Below the pieces are notes generated by a model. That model ran no database searches. It worked only from the letters and a program-made list of their open reading frames with translations, and had not been told where the DNA came from. A stretch of 50,198 bases of DNA from Micavibrio sp. (GTDB lineage: Bacteria > Pseudomonadota > Alphaproteobacteria > Micavibrionales > Micavibrionaceae). The stretch lies in contig JALTAZ010000059.1 of NCBI GenBank assembly GCA_027075555.1, positions 1-50,198 of the forward strand, read 5' to 3'. Both the position numbers and the translations under genes were made by a program. This document shows, in pieces, positions 17,154-25,776 of the stretch; position 1 is the stretch's first letter, and each line of letters opens with the position of its first letter.

Positions 17154-19487
17154 ATGGACAAAAAACAAGAAGAAGAAAAAGCATTTAGAGAATGTGCATT
17201 AAAGTATCACTCTCACCCAACACCAGGAAAAATTGCTATACGAGCAACTAAGGGTATGGCTACGCAGCGCGATCTTGCTCTTGCATATTCCCCAGGGGTT
17301 GCAGCTCCTTGTGAAGAAATAGCTAAAGACCCGCTAACCGCTTATGATTACACGTCACGTGGAAACTTGGTCGCAGTTATAACTAACGGTACAGCAGTTC
17401 TTGGTCTTGGTGATCTTGGCGCACTGGCATCAAAACCAGTTATGGAAGGAAAATCTGTTCTATTTAAAAAATTTGCAAATATCGATTCGGTTGATGTAGA
17501 GGTTGATGAAACCGATGTTGATAAGTTAGTTGAAATTATTTCATCTTTAGAACCCACTTATGGGGGGATAAATCTAGAAGACTTCAAAGCTCCAGAATGT
17601 TTTGAGCTTGAAAGAAAACTAAAAGAAAAAATGAATATTCCTGTATTTCATGACGATCAACACGGAACAGCAATTATTGTAACAGCGGCATTCATAAACT
17701 GGATACATCACTCTGGGCGCAATATGGAAGATATCCGACTCGTTGCCTCTGGCGCTGGTGCTTCGGCTATTGCTTGTTTGAACTTGCTTGTACACGCTGG
17801 ATTAAAACGTGAGAACATAGTTGTTTGCGACCGTAATGGAGTTGTCTATGAAGGACGTACAGAGGGAATGGATCCTCAAAAAGCTGTATTCGCTTCAAAA
17901 ACAAATGCCAGAACATTAGATGATGCTATTGAAGGGGCTGACGTATTTCTTGGCCTGTCAGGCCCTGGAGTTATGGATAAGGAAAAAGTGTCAAAAATGG
18001 CTGATGCTCCGCTAATCATGGCTTTGGCTAATCCTACTCCTGAAATTATGCCTGAAGATGCTTATGAAGCCAAGCCAGATGCTATTGTATGTACTGGTCG
18101 CTCTGATTATACAAATCAGGTTAACAATGTTTTGTGTTTTCCTTTCATATTTCGTGGCGCACTTGATGTTGGCGCAACAACAATAAATGAGGAAATGAAA
18201 CTTGCTTGTGTTAAGGCTCTTGCTGAACTTGCGCGCAAAGAAGCCACAGCAGAAGTTGCCTCAGTTTACAGCGATGAGAACCTTACTTTTGGTCGTGACT
18301 ATCTTATACCAAAGCCATTCGACCCGCGCTTGATCGTTGATCTTCCCATCGCCGTTGCAAAAGCAGCGATGGATAGCGGCGTTGCCACCCGTCCCATTGA
18401 AGATTTCGAAGCATATGAGCATAAATTACAGCAATATTTTTTCCGCTCACAGCTTGTTATGCGGCCAATATTTTCACGCGCAAAGGAAAATCCAAAACGT
18501 GTTGTCTACTGTGAAGGTGAAGAAGAACGCGTCTTACAAGCAACACAAATCGCTTTAGATGAAAATCTGGCAAGACCAATTTTGATTGGGCGAGAGTCTG
18601 TTGTACGTGAACGCATAAAAAGATTGGGATTGCGTATGCAGCCGCGCAAAGATTTTGATTTAGTTGACCCCCAAGATGATCCTAGATACCGCGAATATTG
18701 GGAGGCATACCATAATATTATGGAGCGCAGAGGCCTTACTCCAGATGATGCCAAAACAGTATTACGCACTAAACCGACAGTTATTGGCGCACTTATGGTA
18801 TATAAAGATGCGGCTGATGCAGTTCTTTGTGGTACGCAAGGACACTTCCATTCCCACCTTGAAGATATTATAGATATTATAGGTCTTAAACCTGGTGTTG
18901 AAACTCCTGCAGCACTTAGCCCTCTATTAATTTCTCAAGGAACATATTTCTTTTGTGATACACAAATAAATACTGACCCAACGATTGCACAAATTTCAGA
19001 GATGACCCTCTTAGCAGCCGAAGAAGTGCGGCGTTTTGGTATTCGCCCCAAAGTAGCCCTGCTATCTCATTCTAATTTTGGCACAATTGATTGCAAAACA
19101 TCTGACAAAATGCGCGCTGCTTATGCGGATATAAGACGCAGAGATCCAGAATTAGAAATTGATGGTGAGATGCAAGCCGATACAGCGCTATCAGAAACAA
19201 TACGACACCGTATAATGCCAAATTCTAAACTTAGCGGTCAAGCAAACTTGTTTATTATGCCTAATGTAGAATCTGCTAATATATCATTTAATATGGTAAA
19301 ATCATTTTCAGATGGAATAAGTATAGGTCCTGTTCTTCTTGGAATGTCTAGACCTGCTCATATTTTGACGCCCTCAACAACTACAAGAGGAATTGTTAAC
19401 ATGACAGCCCTTGCCACAGTGGGTTCACAGATTTTTGATGATTCTATGACAGATAATATCACTCATCGTCTTATAAAAAGCGCATAA
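17154..19487 (+). CDS. maeB: NADP-dependent malic enzyme with C-terminal phosphotransacetylase-like domain
   Basis: This enzyme decarboxylates malate to pyruvate, making NADPH. The 777 residues have the usual MaeB layout. The malic domain contains '[17 protein letters not shown]' (~45-61) and '[19 protein letters not shown]' (~163-181). An NAD(P)-binding domain with '[15 protein letters not shown]' follows. From ~430 comes the phosphotransacetylase-like region with '[20 protein letters not shown]' (~700); in MaeB this is regulatory rather than catalytic. It lies 67 bases after tRNA-Leu. No strong ribosome binding site precedes the ATG. Confidence 0.96.
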   Translation: MDKKQEEEKAFRECALKYHSHPTPGKIAIRATKGMATQRDLALAYSPGVAAPCEEIAKDPLTAYDYTSRGNLVAVITNGTAVLGLGDLGALASKPVMEGKSVLFKKFANIDSVDVEVDETDVDKLVEIISSLEPTYGGINLEDFKAPECFELERKLKEKMNIPVFHDDQHGTAIIVTAAFINWIHHSGRNMEDIRLVASGAGASAIACLNLLVHAGLKRENIVVCDRNGVVYEGRTEGMDPQKAVFASKTNARTLDDAIEGADVFLGLSGPGVMDKEKVSKMADAPLIMALANPTPEIMPEDAYEAKPDAIVCTGRSDYTNQVNNVLCFPFIFRGALDVGATTINEEMKLACVKALAELARKEATAEVASVYSDENLTFGRDYLIPKPFDPRLIVDLPIAVAKAAMDSGVATRPIEDFEAYEHKLQQYFFRSQLVMRPIFSRAKENPKRVVYCEGEEERVLQATQIALDENLARPILIGRESVVRERIKRLGLRMQPRKDFDLVDPQDDPRYREYWEAYHNIMERRGLTPDDAKTVLRTKPTVIGALMVYKDAADAVLCGTQGHFHSHLEDIIDIIGLKPGVETPAALSPLLISQGTYFFCDTQINTDPTIAQISEMTLLAAEEVRRFGIRPKVALLSHSNFGTIDCKTSDKMRAAYADIRRRDPELEIDGEMQADTALSETIRHRIMPNSKLSGQANLFIMPNVESANISFNMVKSFSDGISIGPVLLGMSRPAHILTPSTTTRGIVNMTALATVGSQIFDDSMTDNITHRLIKSA

Positions 19488-19515
19488 TACAGGTGACAAG
19501 GGTGAATAACCTGTA
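19488..19515 (+). other. Hairpin just past maeB
   Basis: TACAGGT pairs with ACCTGTA across a 14-base loop, starting at the maeB stop. It lacks a T-run and could be part of the maeB 3' end or of the mgtE leader. Confidence 0.35.
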
Positions 19516-19533
19516 AATATGGCATTATCTGCT

Positions 19534-19555
19534 GGCAAGCCTTGCAAGGCTTGCC
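19534..19555. terminator. 22-bp perfect palindrome between maeB and mgtE
   Basis: GGCAAGCC pairs with GGCTTGCC around a TTGCAA loop (the whole 22 bases are palindromic) and is followed by TATACTTGTTTT. It is the best candidate for the maeB terminator, or for a structured element in the mgtE leader. Confidence 0.5.
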
Positions 19556-19625
19556 TATACTTGTTTTGTAAATAATTTCAATATCTTTTAGTACGTGTAA
19601 TTTGTGCATGGATAAAGGCGGAAAC

Positions 19626-21017
19626 ATGGACAAGAGTTCTTCTGGTAAAAAAATATCAAATCTGGAAGATGTTAAGTATCACTTACCTGATGAACAAATC
19701 AGAGAAATAGTTGATGCCACGCGTTCCCAAGATTCAGACACTGTACATGCTGTCCTTGATGATCTTAGTGTTGCCGATAGCGCCGAACTTTTAAGCAAAA
19801 TAAAAGAAGAAGATCGTAACGAACTGCTATCTATGTATAGTGATATACTTGATCCTGCAATTTTTACAGAGATGGATCCTGAGCTAAGACGTGTTTACCT
19901 CTCATCTATGACAGCATCACGCATTGCTCAAATGATTTCAGAGCTTGAGAGTGATGATGCCCTATTGCTGATAGAAAATCTTGAACCCGAATTTCAGCAA
20001 GAAATTATTAAAAAATTATCCGCTAAAACTCGCATTGCCTTAGAAGAAGGTTTGAATTTTCCTGAAGATAGTGCCGGACGATTGATGCAAAGAGAACTTG
20101 TATCAATTCCTGATTTTTGGACAGTAGGAAAAACAGTTGATTATCTACGCACTGCCTCCGATACCTTACCAGAAGATTTTTTTGATATTTTTATTGTTGA
20201 TCCCGCACATCACTTAACTGGTGAAATCCCTCTAAGCAGGTTAGTAAGGGCAAAAAGATCGGAAAAAATTAAAAACCTTAGCCTTGATGAAGTGCACCCT
20301 GTTCATGCACAAACAGATCAAGAAGAAGTCGCTCACATGTTCCGCCGTGAAAATATTGTTTCCGCGCCAGTGGTTGATGATTCTAATAGGTTAATTGGAG
20401 TTATAACAATTGACGATGTTGTTGATGTTATTGACCAAGAAGCCCAAGAAGATATTCTACGTCTAGCAGGTGTTGATTCTGGTGACTTATACAAGGCGGT
20501 TATATCTACTACAAGCACGCGCTTTCGGTGGCTATTTATTAACCTTATTACAGCAATTCTAGCATCTATTGTAATTTCATTTTTTGATGCCACGATTGAA
20601 CAAATAGTAGCCCTAGCCGTGCTTATGCCTATTGTTGCTTCTATGGGAGGCAATGCAGGAACACAAGCTTTAACCGTTGCTGTTAGAGCCATTGCTACCC
20701 ACGAATTAACTGGTGCAAATGCATGGCACGTGATATGGAAAGAAACACTTGTTGGAGCTGTGAACGGTTTTTTATTCGCTGTTATAATTGGCATATTAGC
20801 CGCCCTTTGGTTTAAAACCTCTATTTTAGGAATTGTAATTGCCCTTGCCATGATAACCAATATGATAGTAGCAGGTCTTTTCGGGGCAAGTATTCCCCTA
20901 ATACTTAAAAAATTCGGCAGTGACCCAGCCGTATCATCTACAGTATTACTAACAACTGTAACCGATGTTATTGGATTTTTATCATTTCTTGGGCTAGCAA
21001 CAATATTTATGTCCTAA
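19626..21017 (+). CDS. mgtE: Magnesium transporter MgtE
   Basis: MgtE is a homodimeric Mg2+ channel of the inner membrane gated by cytoplasmic Mg2+. I chose ATG 19626 because AAAGGCGG lies just before it; the track's TTG at 19602 has no such site. The 463-residue protein has the N-terminal superhelical domain (~25-125), two CBS repeats (~130-250, 'VVDDSNRLIGVITIDDVVDV'), then five membrane helices with the pore signature 'MPIVASMGGNAGTQ'. The ~140-base leader contains two hairpins, but I do not recognise an M-box riboswitch. Confidence 0.94.
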   Translation: MDKSSSGKKISNLEDVKYHLPDEQIREIVDATRSQDSDTVHAVLDDLSVADSAELLSKIKEEDRNELLSMYSDILDPAIFTEMDPELRRVYLSSMTASRIAQMISELESDDALLLIENLEPEFQQEIIKKLSAKTRIALEEGLNFPEDSAGRLMQRELVSIPDFWTVGKTVDYLRTASDTLPEDFFDIFIVDPAHHLTGEIPLSRLVRAKRSEKIKNLSLDEVHPVHAQTDQEEVAHMFRRENIVSAPVVDDSNRLIGVITIDDVVDVIDQEAQEDILRLAGVDSGDLYKAVISTTSTRFRWLFINLITAILASIVISFFDATIEQIVALAVLMPIVASMGGNAGTQALTVAVRAIATHELTGANAWHVIWKETLVGAVNGFLFAVIIGILAALWFKTSILGIVIALAMITNMIVAGLFGASIPLILKKFGSDPAVSSTVLLTTVTDVIGFLSFLGLATIFMS

Positions 21018-21192
21018 AATATATGAAATATATGCATATGCCCTTTAAAGTAACCACATTAGTATTAGTAAATATAACTCGTATTCATTTTTTACAACTT
21101 ACATACAAATTACATACAAACATTTGTCTTGCATTGTAAAATGCCATATAACAGATAATCTAAAATATATAACATTAAAATTTAATTATATT

Positions 21193-21726
21193 ATGTCAGC
21201 AGCAAAATTAGAAAGACCAAGCATAGAACATAGAGAAAGCTACATAGAGGCTTTAAAAGAGTTCCAAGAAGAAGGGCGTTATACATTCTTGGACATTCAC
21301 GATGTTGAAAAGAATTTTGAAAGCTTTATAGAAAAACTAAATGATGGTAAGAAAAACCTGCATAAACCATATGAAGATTGGGTAGAACCTGTGCCAGAGA
21401 CTGTATTATGGCTGATAAAAGAAAATGAATTTATTGGAACTTTAAATATCCGTCACCGCCTAAACTGGCATTTGGAAAAATGGGGAGGACATCTAAACTT
21501 TGTCATTCGTCCTTCTATGCGCGGCAAGGGTTTTGGTAAAAAACTACTACAAAAGGCCATACCCTACATTGCATATTTAGGAATAGACAAAGCTCTAATA
21601 ACTGTTGACCCTAAGGACGCTGCTGCAAATCGTATTGTTCAATTTGTAGGGGCAAAGCTTGAAGATACCCTTCCCGCAACTGACAAATTCCCAGAAAGAA
21701 ATCGTTATTGGCTAGATTGCACATAG
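21193..21726 (+). CDS. GNAT family N-acetyltransferase
   Basis: The 177-residue protein (from MSAAKLERP) has the GNAT acetyl-CoA site 'IRPSMRGKGFGKKLL' at ~110, preceded by a 'GHLNFVI' strand and followed by 'ITVDPKDAAANRIVQFVGA'. The acceptor substrate cannot be told from sequence. The track start at 21124 is a TTG adding 23 unconvincing residues in AT-rich sequence. No clear ribosome binding site precedes either start. The PBP gene follows after 16 bases on the same strand, so the two may be co-transcribed. Confidence 0.8.
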   Translation: MSAAKLERPSIEHRESYIEALKEFQEEGRYTFLDIHDVEKNFESFIEKLNDGKKNLHKPYEDWVEPVPETVLWLIKENEFIGTLNIRHRLNWHLEKWGGHLNFVIRPSMRGKGFGKKLLQKAIPYIAYLGIDKALITVDPKDAAANRIVQFVGAKLEDTLPATDKFPERNRYWLDCT

Positions 21727-21742
21727 GACTTAAGATCAATTT

Positions 21743-23704
21743 ATGACAAAAGCCAGAAAAAAAAATTCTTCAAAAAAAAATAGGAATAAAAAAAAGAAAA
21801 AGTCTTTTCTATTCGTGCTCCTATTCAAATGGATATTTATATTATCTATATGGGCTGCTATTATCTTATCAGGGGTAGTTTTATGGTTTGCTAAAGATCT
21901 TCCTGATATTACAAAATCAGCAACTTTTAATAAACAATCTTCCATAATTATTTTAGCATCGGGAGGGGAAGAAATTGCCCGATATGGAGAAATAAAGGGT
22001 AAAATAATAAATGTAAAAGATCTTCCTCCCTATCTCCCTCAAGCCGTTTTAGCCATAGAAGATAGACGCTTTTACAGTCATCATGGCATTGATCCACTTG
22101 GAATAGCCAGAGCAATGATAACAAATATATATAAAGGTAAATTTACCCAAGGCGGTTCAACTATTACTCAACAGCTTGCCAAAAATCTATTTCTTACACA
22201 TGAAAGAAAAATAACGCGAAAAATTAAAGAGGCTATATTAGCAATATGGCTAGAAAAAGAATTAACCAAAGATGAGATATTAAGTGCATATATGAACCGT
22301 GTTTATCTAGGCTCTGGTACTTATGGTTTTGAGGCTGCATCTCAACTATATTTTGGAAAATCTGCAAAAGATGTAACATTAAGAGAGGCCGCTGTTTTAG
22401 CTGGCCTGCTAAAAGCTCCCTCACGCTACTCTCCGCATAATAACCCTAAACTAGCAAAGAAACGCTCAGATATTGTTTTATCTGCGATGGTTGATGCAAG
22501 ATATATCACAAAAACAGAAAAAGATAATTTAGGGTTTGAGCTATCTCTTCCAAATAAAAAAACCTCAAATTCACAAGCTGCGCGTTATTTTGCCGATTGG
22601 GTTATAAGTGGGTTGGATGAGGTTATCGGCACCCCCGATATGGATATAATTGTTGAAACAACACTAGATTACAATCTCAATAATAAAGCCCAGAACATAT
22701 TAGTAAGTTCCATAAATAGCACTGATGAAATGCAATTTGTTTCTCAAGGTGGAATCTTAGTTATGCGCCCTGACGGTGCTATAATTTCTATGATTGGCGG
22801 TTATAATTATGCTAAAAGCCAGTTTAATAGAGTAACCCAAGCCAAACGCCCCCCAGGTTCAGCTTTTAAGCCTATTATTTACCTAACTGCACTAGAGCAA
22901 GGTTGGCACAAACAAGATAAAATACTCGATGCTCCTATAAATGAGGGTAATTACCGCCCAAAGAATTTTGGTAACAAATATTACGGCAAAGTGGACTTAG
23001 AAACAGCTATGGCAAAGTCCATGAATACAGCAACAGTGCGTTTGGCAAAAAATATTGGTATAGGAAATATAATAAAAACCGCTAGAAAAGTTGGAATTAT
23101 CTCAAAATTAAATAGAGATTTAAGCCTTGCCTTAGGCAGCTCTGGCGTATCTATGCTAGAAATGGGCATTGCATATTCTACTTTTGCAAATGGTGGCTTT
23201 AGGGTCTATCCATATGGTATTAAACGTATAAAAACTCAAAATGGACGTATATTATACACTCATAAAGATCCAAAATCATATATGTCTGTTATTAGCCGCG
23301 ATAATGCTAAAGAGCTATCGATTATGCTGCAAAGTGTTGTGAATAATGGAACAGGAAAAAATGCTAATCAGCCATACCCCGTTTACGGAAAAACTGGAAC
23401 ATCTCAAGATAATCGTGATGCTTGGTTTGCTGGATATACTAACAAAATAGTTGCCATTATATGGCTTGGTAATGATGATAATAGCCCAATGCGAAAAATT
23501 ACGGGAGGAGGACTTCCTGCTAAAATATTCAAGAAAGTTATAAATAGTGATGATAACAATCAAAAGCCTATGATATTTAAAACAAATACCAATTCAAAAA
23601 ACAATAGAGGTTTTTCTGATCTTATAGGAAGAATTTTAAAAGGCGGTAATAGCGCTCAAAATCAAAATAAACAAAAGAACGACTATTCTAATCTAAATGA
23701 TTAA
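21743..23704 (+). CDS. Bifunctional class A penicillin-binding protein (PBP1A family)
   Basis: This inner-membrane enzyme polymerises and cross-links peptidoglycan. A Lys/Asn-rich cytoplasmic tail (~1-24) precedes one membrane helix (~25-48). The GT51 transglycosylase shows 'AIEDRRFYSHHGID' (~105) and 'GGSTITQQLAKNLFLT' (~138). The transpeptidase shows the SxxK motif in 'RPPGSAFKP', the SxN motif in 'AKSMNTATV', and 'YGKTGTSQDNRDAWFAGY'. At 653 residues it is shorter than E. coli PBP1A and lacks its extra inserted domain. The C-terminus is a disordered Asn/Gln/Lys tail. It is convergent with exbD. Confidence 0.94.
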   Translation: MTKARKKNSSKKNRNKKKKKSFLFVLLFKWIFILSIWAAIILSGVVLWFAKDLPDITKSATFNKQSSIIILASGGEEIARYGEIKGKIINVKDLPPYLPQAVLAIEDRRFYSHHGIDPLGIARAMITNIYKGKFTQGGSTITQQLAKNLFLTHERKITRKIKEAILAIWLEKELTKDEILSAYMNRVYLGSGTYGFEAASQLYFGKSAKDVTLREAAVLAGLLKAPSRYSPHNNPKLAKKRSDIVLSAMVDARYITKTEKDNLGFELSLPNKKTSNSQAARYFADWVISGLDEVIGTPDMDIIVETTLDYNLNNKAQNILVSSINSTDEMQFVSQGGILVMRPDGAIISMIGGYNYAKSQFNRVTQAKRPPGSAFKPIIYLTALEQGWHKQDKILDAPINEGNYRPKNFGNKYYGKVDLETAMAKSMNTATVRLAKNIGIGNIIKTARKVGIISKLNRDLSLALGSSGVSMLEMGIAYSTFANGGFRVYPYGIKRIKTQNGRILYTHKDPKSYMSVISRDNAKELSIMLQSVVNNGTGKNANQPYPVYGKTGTSQDNRDAWFAGYTNKIVAIIWLGNDDNSPMRKITGGGLPAKIFKKVINSDDNNQKPMIFKTNTNSKNNRGFSDLIGRILKGGNSAQNQNKQKNDYSNLND

Positions 23705-23860
23705 GTTGTTAGATAATAAACTGAATCTATACATAGTAATTTATCAACTAGCGTAAGTAAGAATGCGTTTAAAAATGCATTATTGAATAAATATTACAAT
23801 AAAAACTCATACAAAGGGTATAAGACCAAATATCAAAATCCTAAAACCCATATTCATAAC

Positions 23861-24280
23861 CTATTTTTTATCCATTATAATATCAGCAGTTTCAATATTA
23901 TTTTTGCGTAGAAAAACCATAATTGCCAAAAGCTTTTGCATGGAGACATTTTTATCGCCGATTATAATAATTCTTTTATTGTCCTTTGCACGCACTTTCA
24001 GTGTTTCCTTAAATTCTTTCTCTGTTTTATAAGTAGTTTCATTTATCTTCCACCCCTTATCATCGGGTAATAATGTAACTGAAAGCATATCAGAATCTTC
24101 AACCATATTTGTAACTGCTTCTGAATCCTCTGGCAGATTAACGTCAAGCGCATAAGGCACAGCATTGGCCGTAAGTATAAAAAACACCATAAGCATAAAC
24201 ATTATATCCAAAAGTGGCGTAAGATCCGGCATAAGATCAGTTATAATATTACCTCTTTTTTCGGTATGTATCTCAATCAT
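23861..24280 (-). CDS. exbD: Biopolymer transport protein ExbD
   Basis: ExbD is the small proton-channel partner of ExbB that energises TonB. The 139-residue protein has one N-terminal helix carrying the essential aspartate in 'LTPLLDIMFMLMVFFIL', then a periplasmic domain ('IIIIGDKNVSMQKLLAIM'). Its ATG overlaps the exbB stop by four bases (ATGA), so the pair is translationally coupled. The gene order tonB-exbB-exbD, divergent from a TonB-dependent receptor, favours ExbD over TolR. Confidence 0.93.
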   Translation of the reverse strand: MIEIHTEKRGNIITDLMPDLTPLLDIMFMLMVFFILTANAVPYALDVNLPEDSEAVTNMVEDSDMLSVTLLPDDKGWKINETTYKTEKEFKETLKVRAKDNKRIIIIGDKNVSMQKLLAIMVFLRKNNIETADIIMDKK

Positions 24281-24831
24281 TTTAATATTTCTTCATTAAA
24301 TTTTGCACCTTCAATTCTAAGACTTTGTGCATTCAAATGCTTTTGAAATTTTTCTAGACGTTTTTCAGCCTTACGCATAAAGATAAAAGCCGAAAACAAA
24401 CAGGGCAATGCAATTGACAGACCATAAACTGTTGTTAGCATCGCACTCCATAAACCATCAGCAATCATGCTTGGTGCAACAGCTCCTTCCAATTCAGATA
24501 TATCCTTAAAAGCCTCAATCATACCTAAAACTGTACCAAGCAATCCTAGCATAGGGCTTAAAACCGCAATAATACGCAAAAGATGAATACCTTGTTCAAG
24601 TTCTGATTTAAGATCTGCAAGATGGAAAGATAGCAACTCATCACGCACAGGTTTTTCCAAATCAGCATTGTCCTGCAATTCTTTTTCAAGTGCTTTCAAA
24701 TTCTTTGATTCATCTATTTTAGGCAAACGCAAAAAAAACACCAATCGTTCGATGATAAGGGCTGCTCCCAAAAGGGAAAATGCCAAAAGTGGATAAAAAA
24801 TAGGTCCAATTTGTGAAATTATTTCCGGCAT
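24277..24831 (-). CDS. exbB: MotA/TolQ/ExbB proton channel protein ExbB
   Basis: The 184-residue protein has three membrane helices (~10-32, ~85-105, ~130-150). The ExbB/TolQ signature 'IAVLSPMLGLLGTVLGMIEAF' is at ~88-108, and 'GLWSAMLTTVYGLSIALPC' forms the channel-lining third helix. It works with ExbD and TonB to couple the proton gradient to outer-membrane iron uptake. AAGGA sits five bases before the ATG, and the tonB stop is 13 bases upstream. The protein is short for the family, lacking long extensions. Confidence 0.93.
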   Translation of the reverse strand: MPEIISQIGPIFYPLLAFSLLGAALIIERLVFFLRLPKIDESKNLKALEKELQDNADLEKPVRDELLSFHLADLKSELEQGIHLLRIIAVLSPMLGLLGTVLGMIEAFKDISELEGAVAPSMIADGLWSAMLTTVYGLSIALPCLFSAFIFMRKAEKRLEKFQKHLNAQSLRIEGAKFNEEILK

Positions 24832-24844
24832 AATATTCCTTCAA

Positions 24845-25570
24845 TTACTGAATTTTAAATTCAATGGGGATTTCAACCCAGCTTTGAACAGCACGACCAT
24901 TTACAAAATTAGGGCTAAACGTCCATTTCTTAACGGCTTTTATCGCCGCTTTATTCAATAGCTCATATTGAGAAGGCTTATAAATCCTTATATCTTGACG
25001 AGACCCTGTTTTAGAAATCAGTACATGCAACAAAACAACCCCCTCTTGTCGCATTCTTAATGCACGTTTGGGATATTTAGGTTGAACGCGACGTCCCTTA
25101 AGCCTTGCCTCACTAACAACAGGAATAACATCTTGAACAGGTTGTGATACCAATTGATAAGTTTTAGATGAAGGAGCGGCAGGTTCAATTTTATTTAGAG
25201 TTTCTGGCTTTTTTTGAACTTGCTTAACTTTAGCAAGGTTAACTTTAGAGATTTGTTTTTTTACAGGCTTTGGATCTGTTTGTTGGCTTTTTTGGGGCTT
25301 ATTTTTGGCCGTCTTTTCTGTAACTATATTTTTTGCAACTGTATTTGTTTTTTTAACCTTAACAGCTTCAACTTCAATGGGTTTTTGAGCTGTAAACAAG
25401 CGAACTTTTATATTTGTAGGCATATTCAACAATTCTGTTGATAGTGTTTTTTGCGACTGTGCTTGGAAAATAATATAAATAACAACGATATGAAGGAAAA
25501 TAGCAAAACACAGGCTTACCCCCAACCTTATAGTATTTTGTTCAATTATATATCCTGTACTCAAAAACAT
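24845..25570 (-). CDS. tonB: Energy transducer TonB
   Basis: TonB spans the periplasm and transmits ExbBD energy to outer-membrane receptors. The 241-residue protein has an N-terminal anchor (~17-36) and a central spacer that is rich in Lys, Gln and Val with fewer prolines than in E. coli. The C-terminal TonB domain contains 'PKYPKRALRMRQEGVVLLHV', 'NKAAIKAVKKWTFSP' and 'VEIPIEFKIQ'. It is the first gene of tonB-exbB-exbD and faces the FecA-like receptor across a 206-base intergenic region with Fur-like sites, which suggests shared iron control. Confidence 0.93.
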   Translation of the reverse strand: MFLSTGYIIEQNTIRLGVSLCFAIFLHIVVIYIIFQAQSQKTLSTELLNMPTNIKVRLFTAQKPIEVEAVKVKKTNTVAKNIVTEKTAKNKPQKSQQTDPKPVKKQISKVNLAKVKQVQKKPETLNKIEPAAPSSKTYQLVSQPVQDVIPVVSEARLKGRRVQPKYPKRALRMRQEGVVLLHVLISKTGSRQDIRIYKPSQYELLNKAAIKAVKKWTFSPNFVNGRAVQSWVEIPIEFKIQ

Positions 25571-25670
25571 TTCTAAATCCGCTATTTCCTTAAAAAAGCT
25601 TCTAAGTCTTCGCTAAAAGTAATAAGCAATATTTCTTGCATTTGCATAAAACCTTATAAATTTTTTAATT

Positions 25671-25689
25671 GCGAATGATTTTCATTATT
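25671..25689. promoter_or_regulatory. Fur-like box overlapping the receptor -35
   Basis: GCGAATGATTTTCATTATT matches about 14 of 19 positions of the classical Fur consensus GATAATGATAATCATTATC and is a near-palindrome. It abuts and partly covers the predicted -35 of the receptor promoter, the expected place for iron-dependent repression. Confidence 0.7.
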
Positions 25690-25716
25690 GACTAGACTAA
25701 AATCATAATCTAGATA
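25688..25716 (+). promoter_or_regulatory. Sigma-70-like promoter of the FecA-like receptor
   Basis: TTGACT and TAGATA are separated by exactly 17 bases and lie about 60 bases before the receptor ATG. The Fur-like box overlaps the -35. Confidence 0.6.
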
Positions 25717-25724
25717 TGAATTCT

Positions 25725-25744
25725 TATTGATATTCGTTCTCAAT
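25725..25744. promoter_or_regulatory. Second, weaker Fur-like site
   Basis: On the minus strand this reads ATTGAGAACGAATATCAATA, matching about 15 of 20 positions of the common AATGAGAATAATTATCATTA form. It lies just downstream of the predicted start of receptor transcription. Confidence 0.4.
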
Positions 25745-25776
25745 TGCAAGTACAAAATTCTTAGGAGAAAACAAAA

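Noticed and set aside
19602-19625. TTG start for mgtE
   Set aside because: AAAGGCGG immediately before ATG 19626 is a far better initiation site.
19488-19625. M-box magnesium riboswitch before mgtE
   Set aside because: I see two simple hairpins but not the multi-helix conserved core expected of an M-box.
20333-20860. 175-codon minus-strand ORF
   Set aside because: Lies entirely inside mgtE and has no recognisable domain or ribosome binding site; it is a shadow of the CBS and membrane regions.
23770-23790. Terminator between the PBP gene and exbD (AATGC...GCATT)
   Set aside because: Stem of only five AT-rich pairs with no T-run; not distinguishable from background in this AT-rich DNA.
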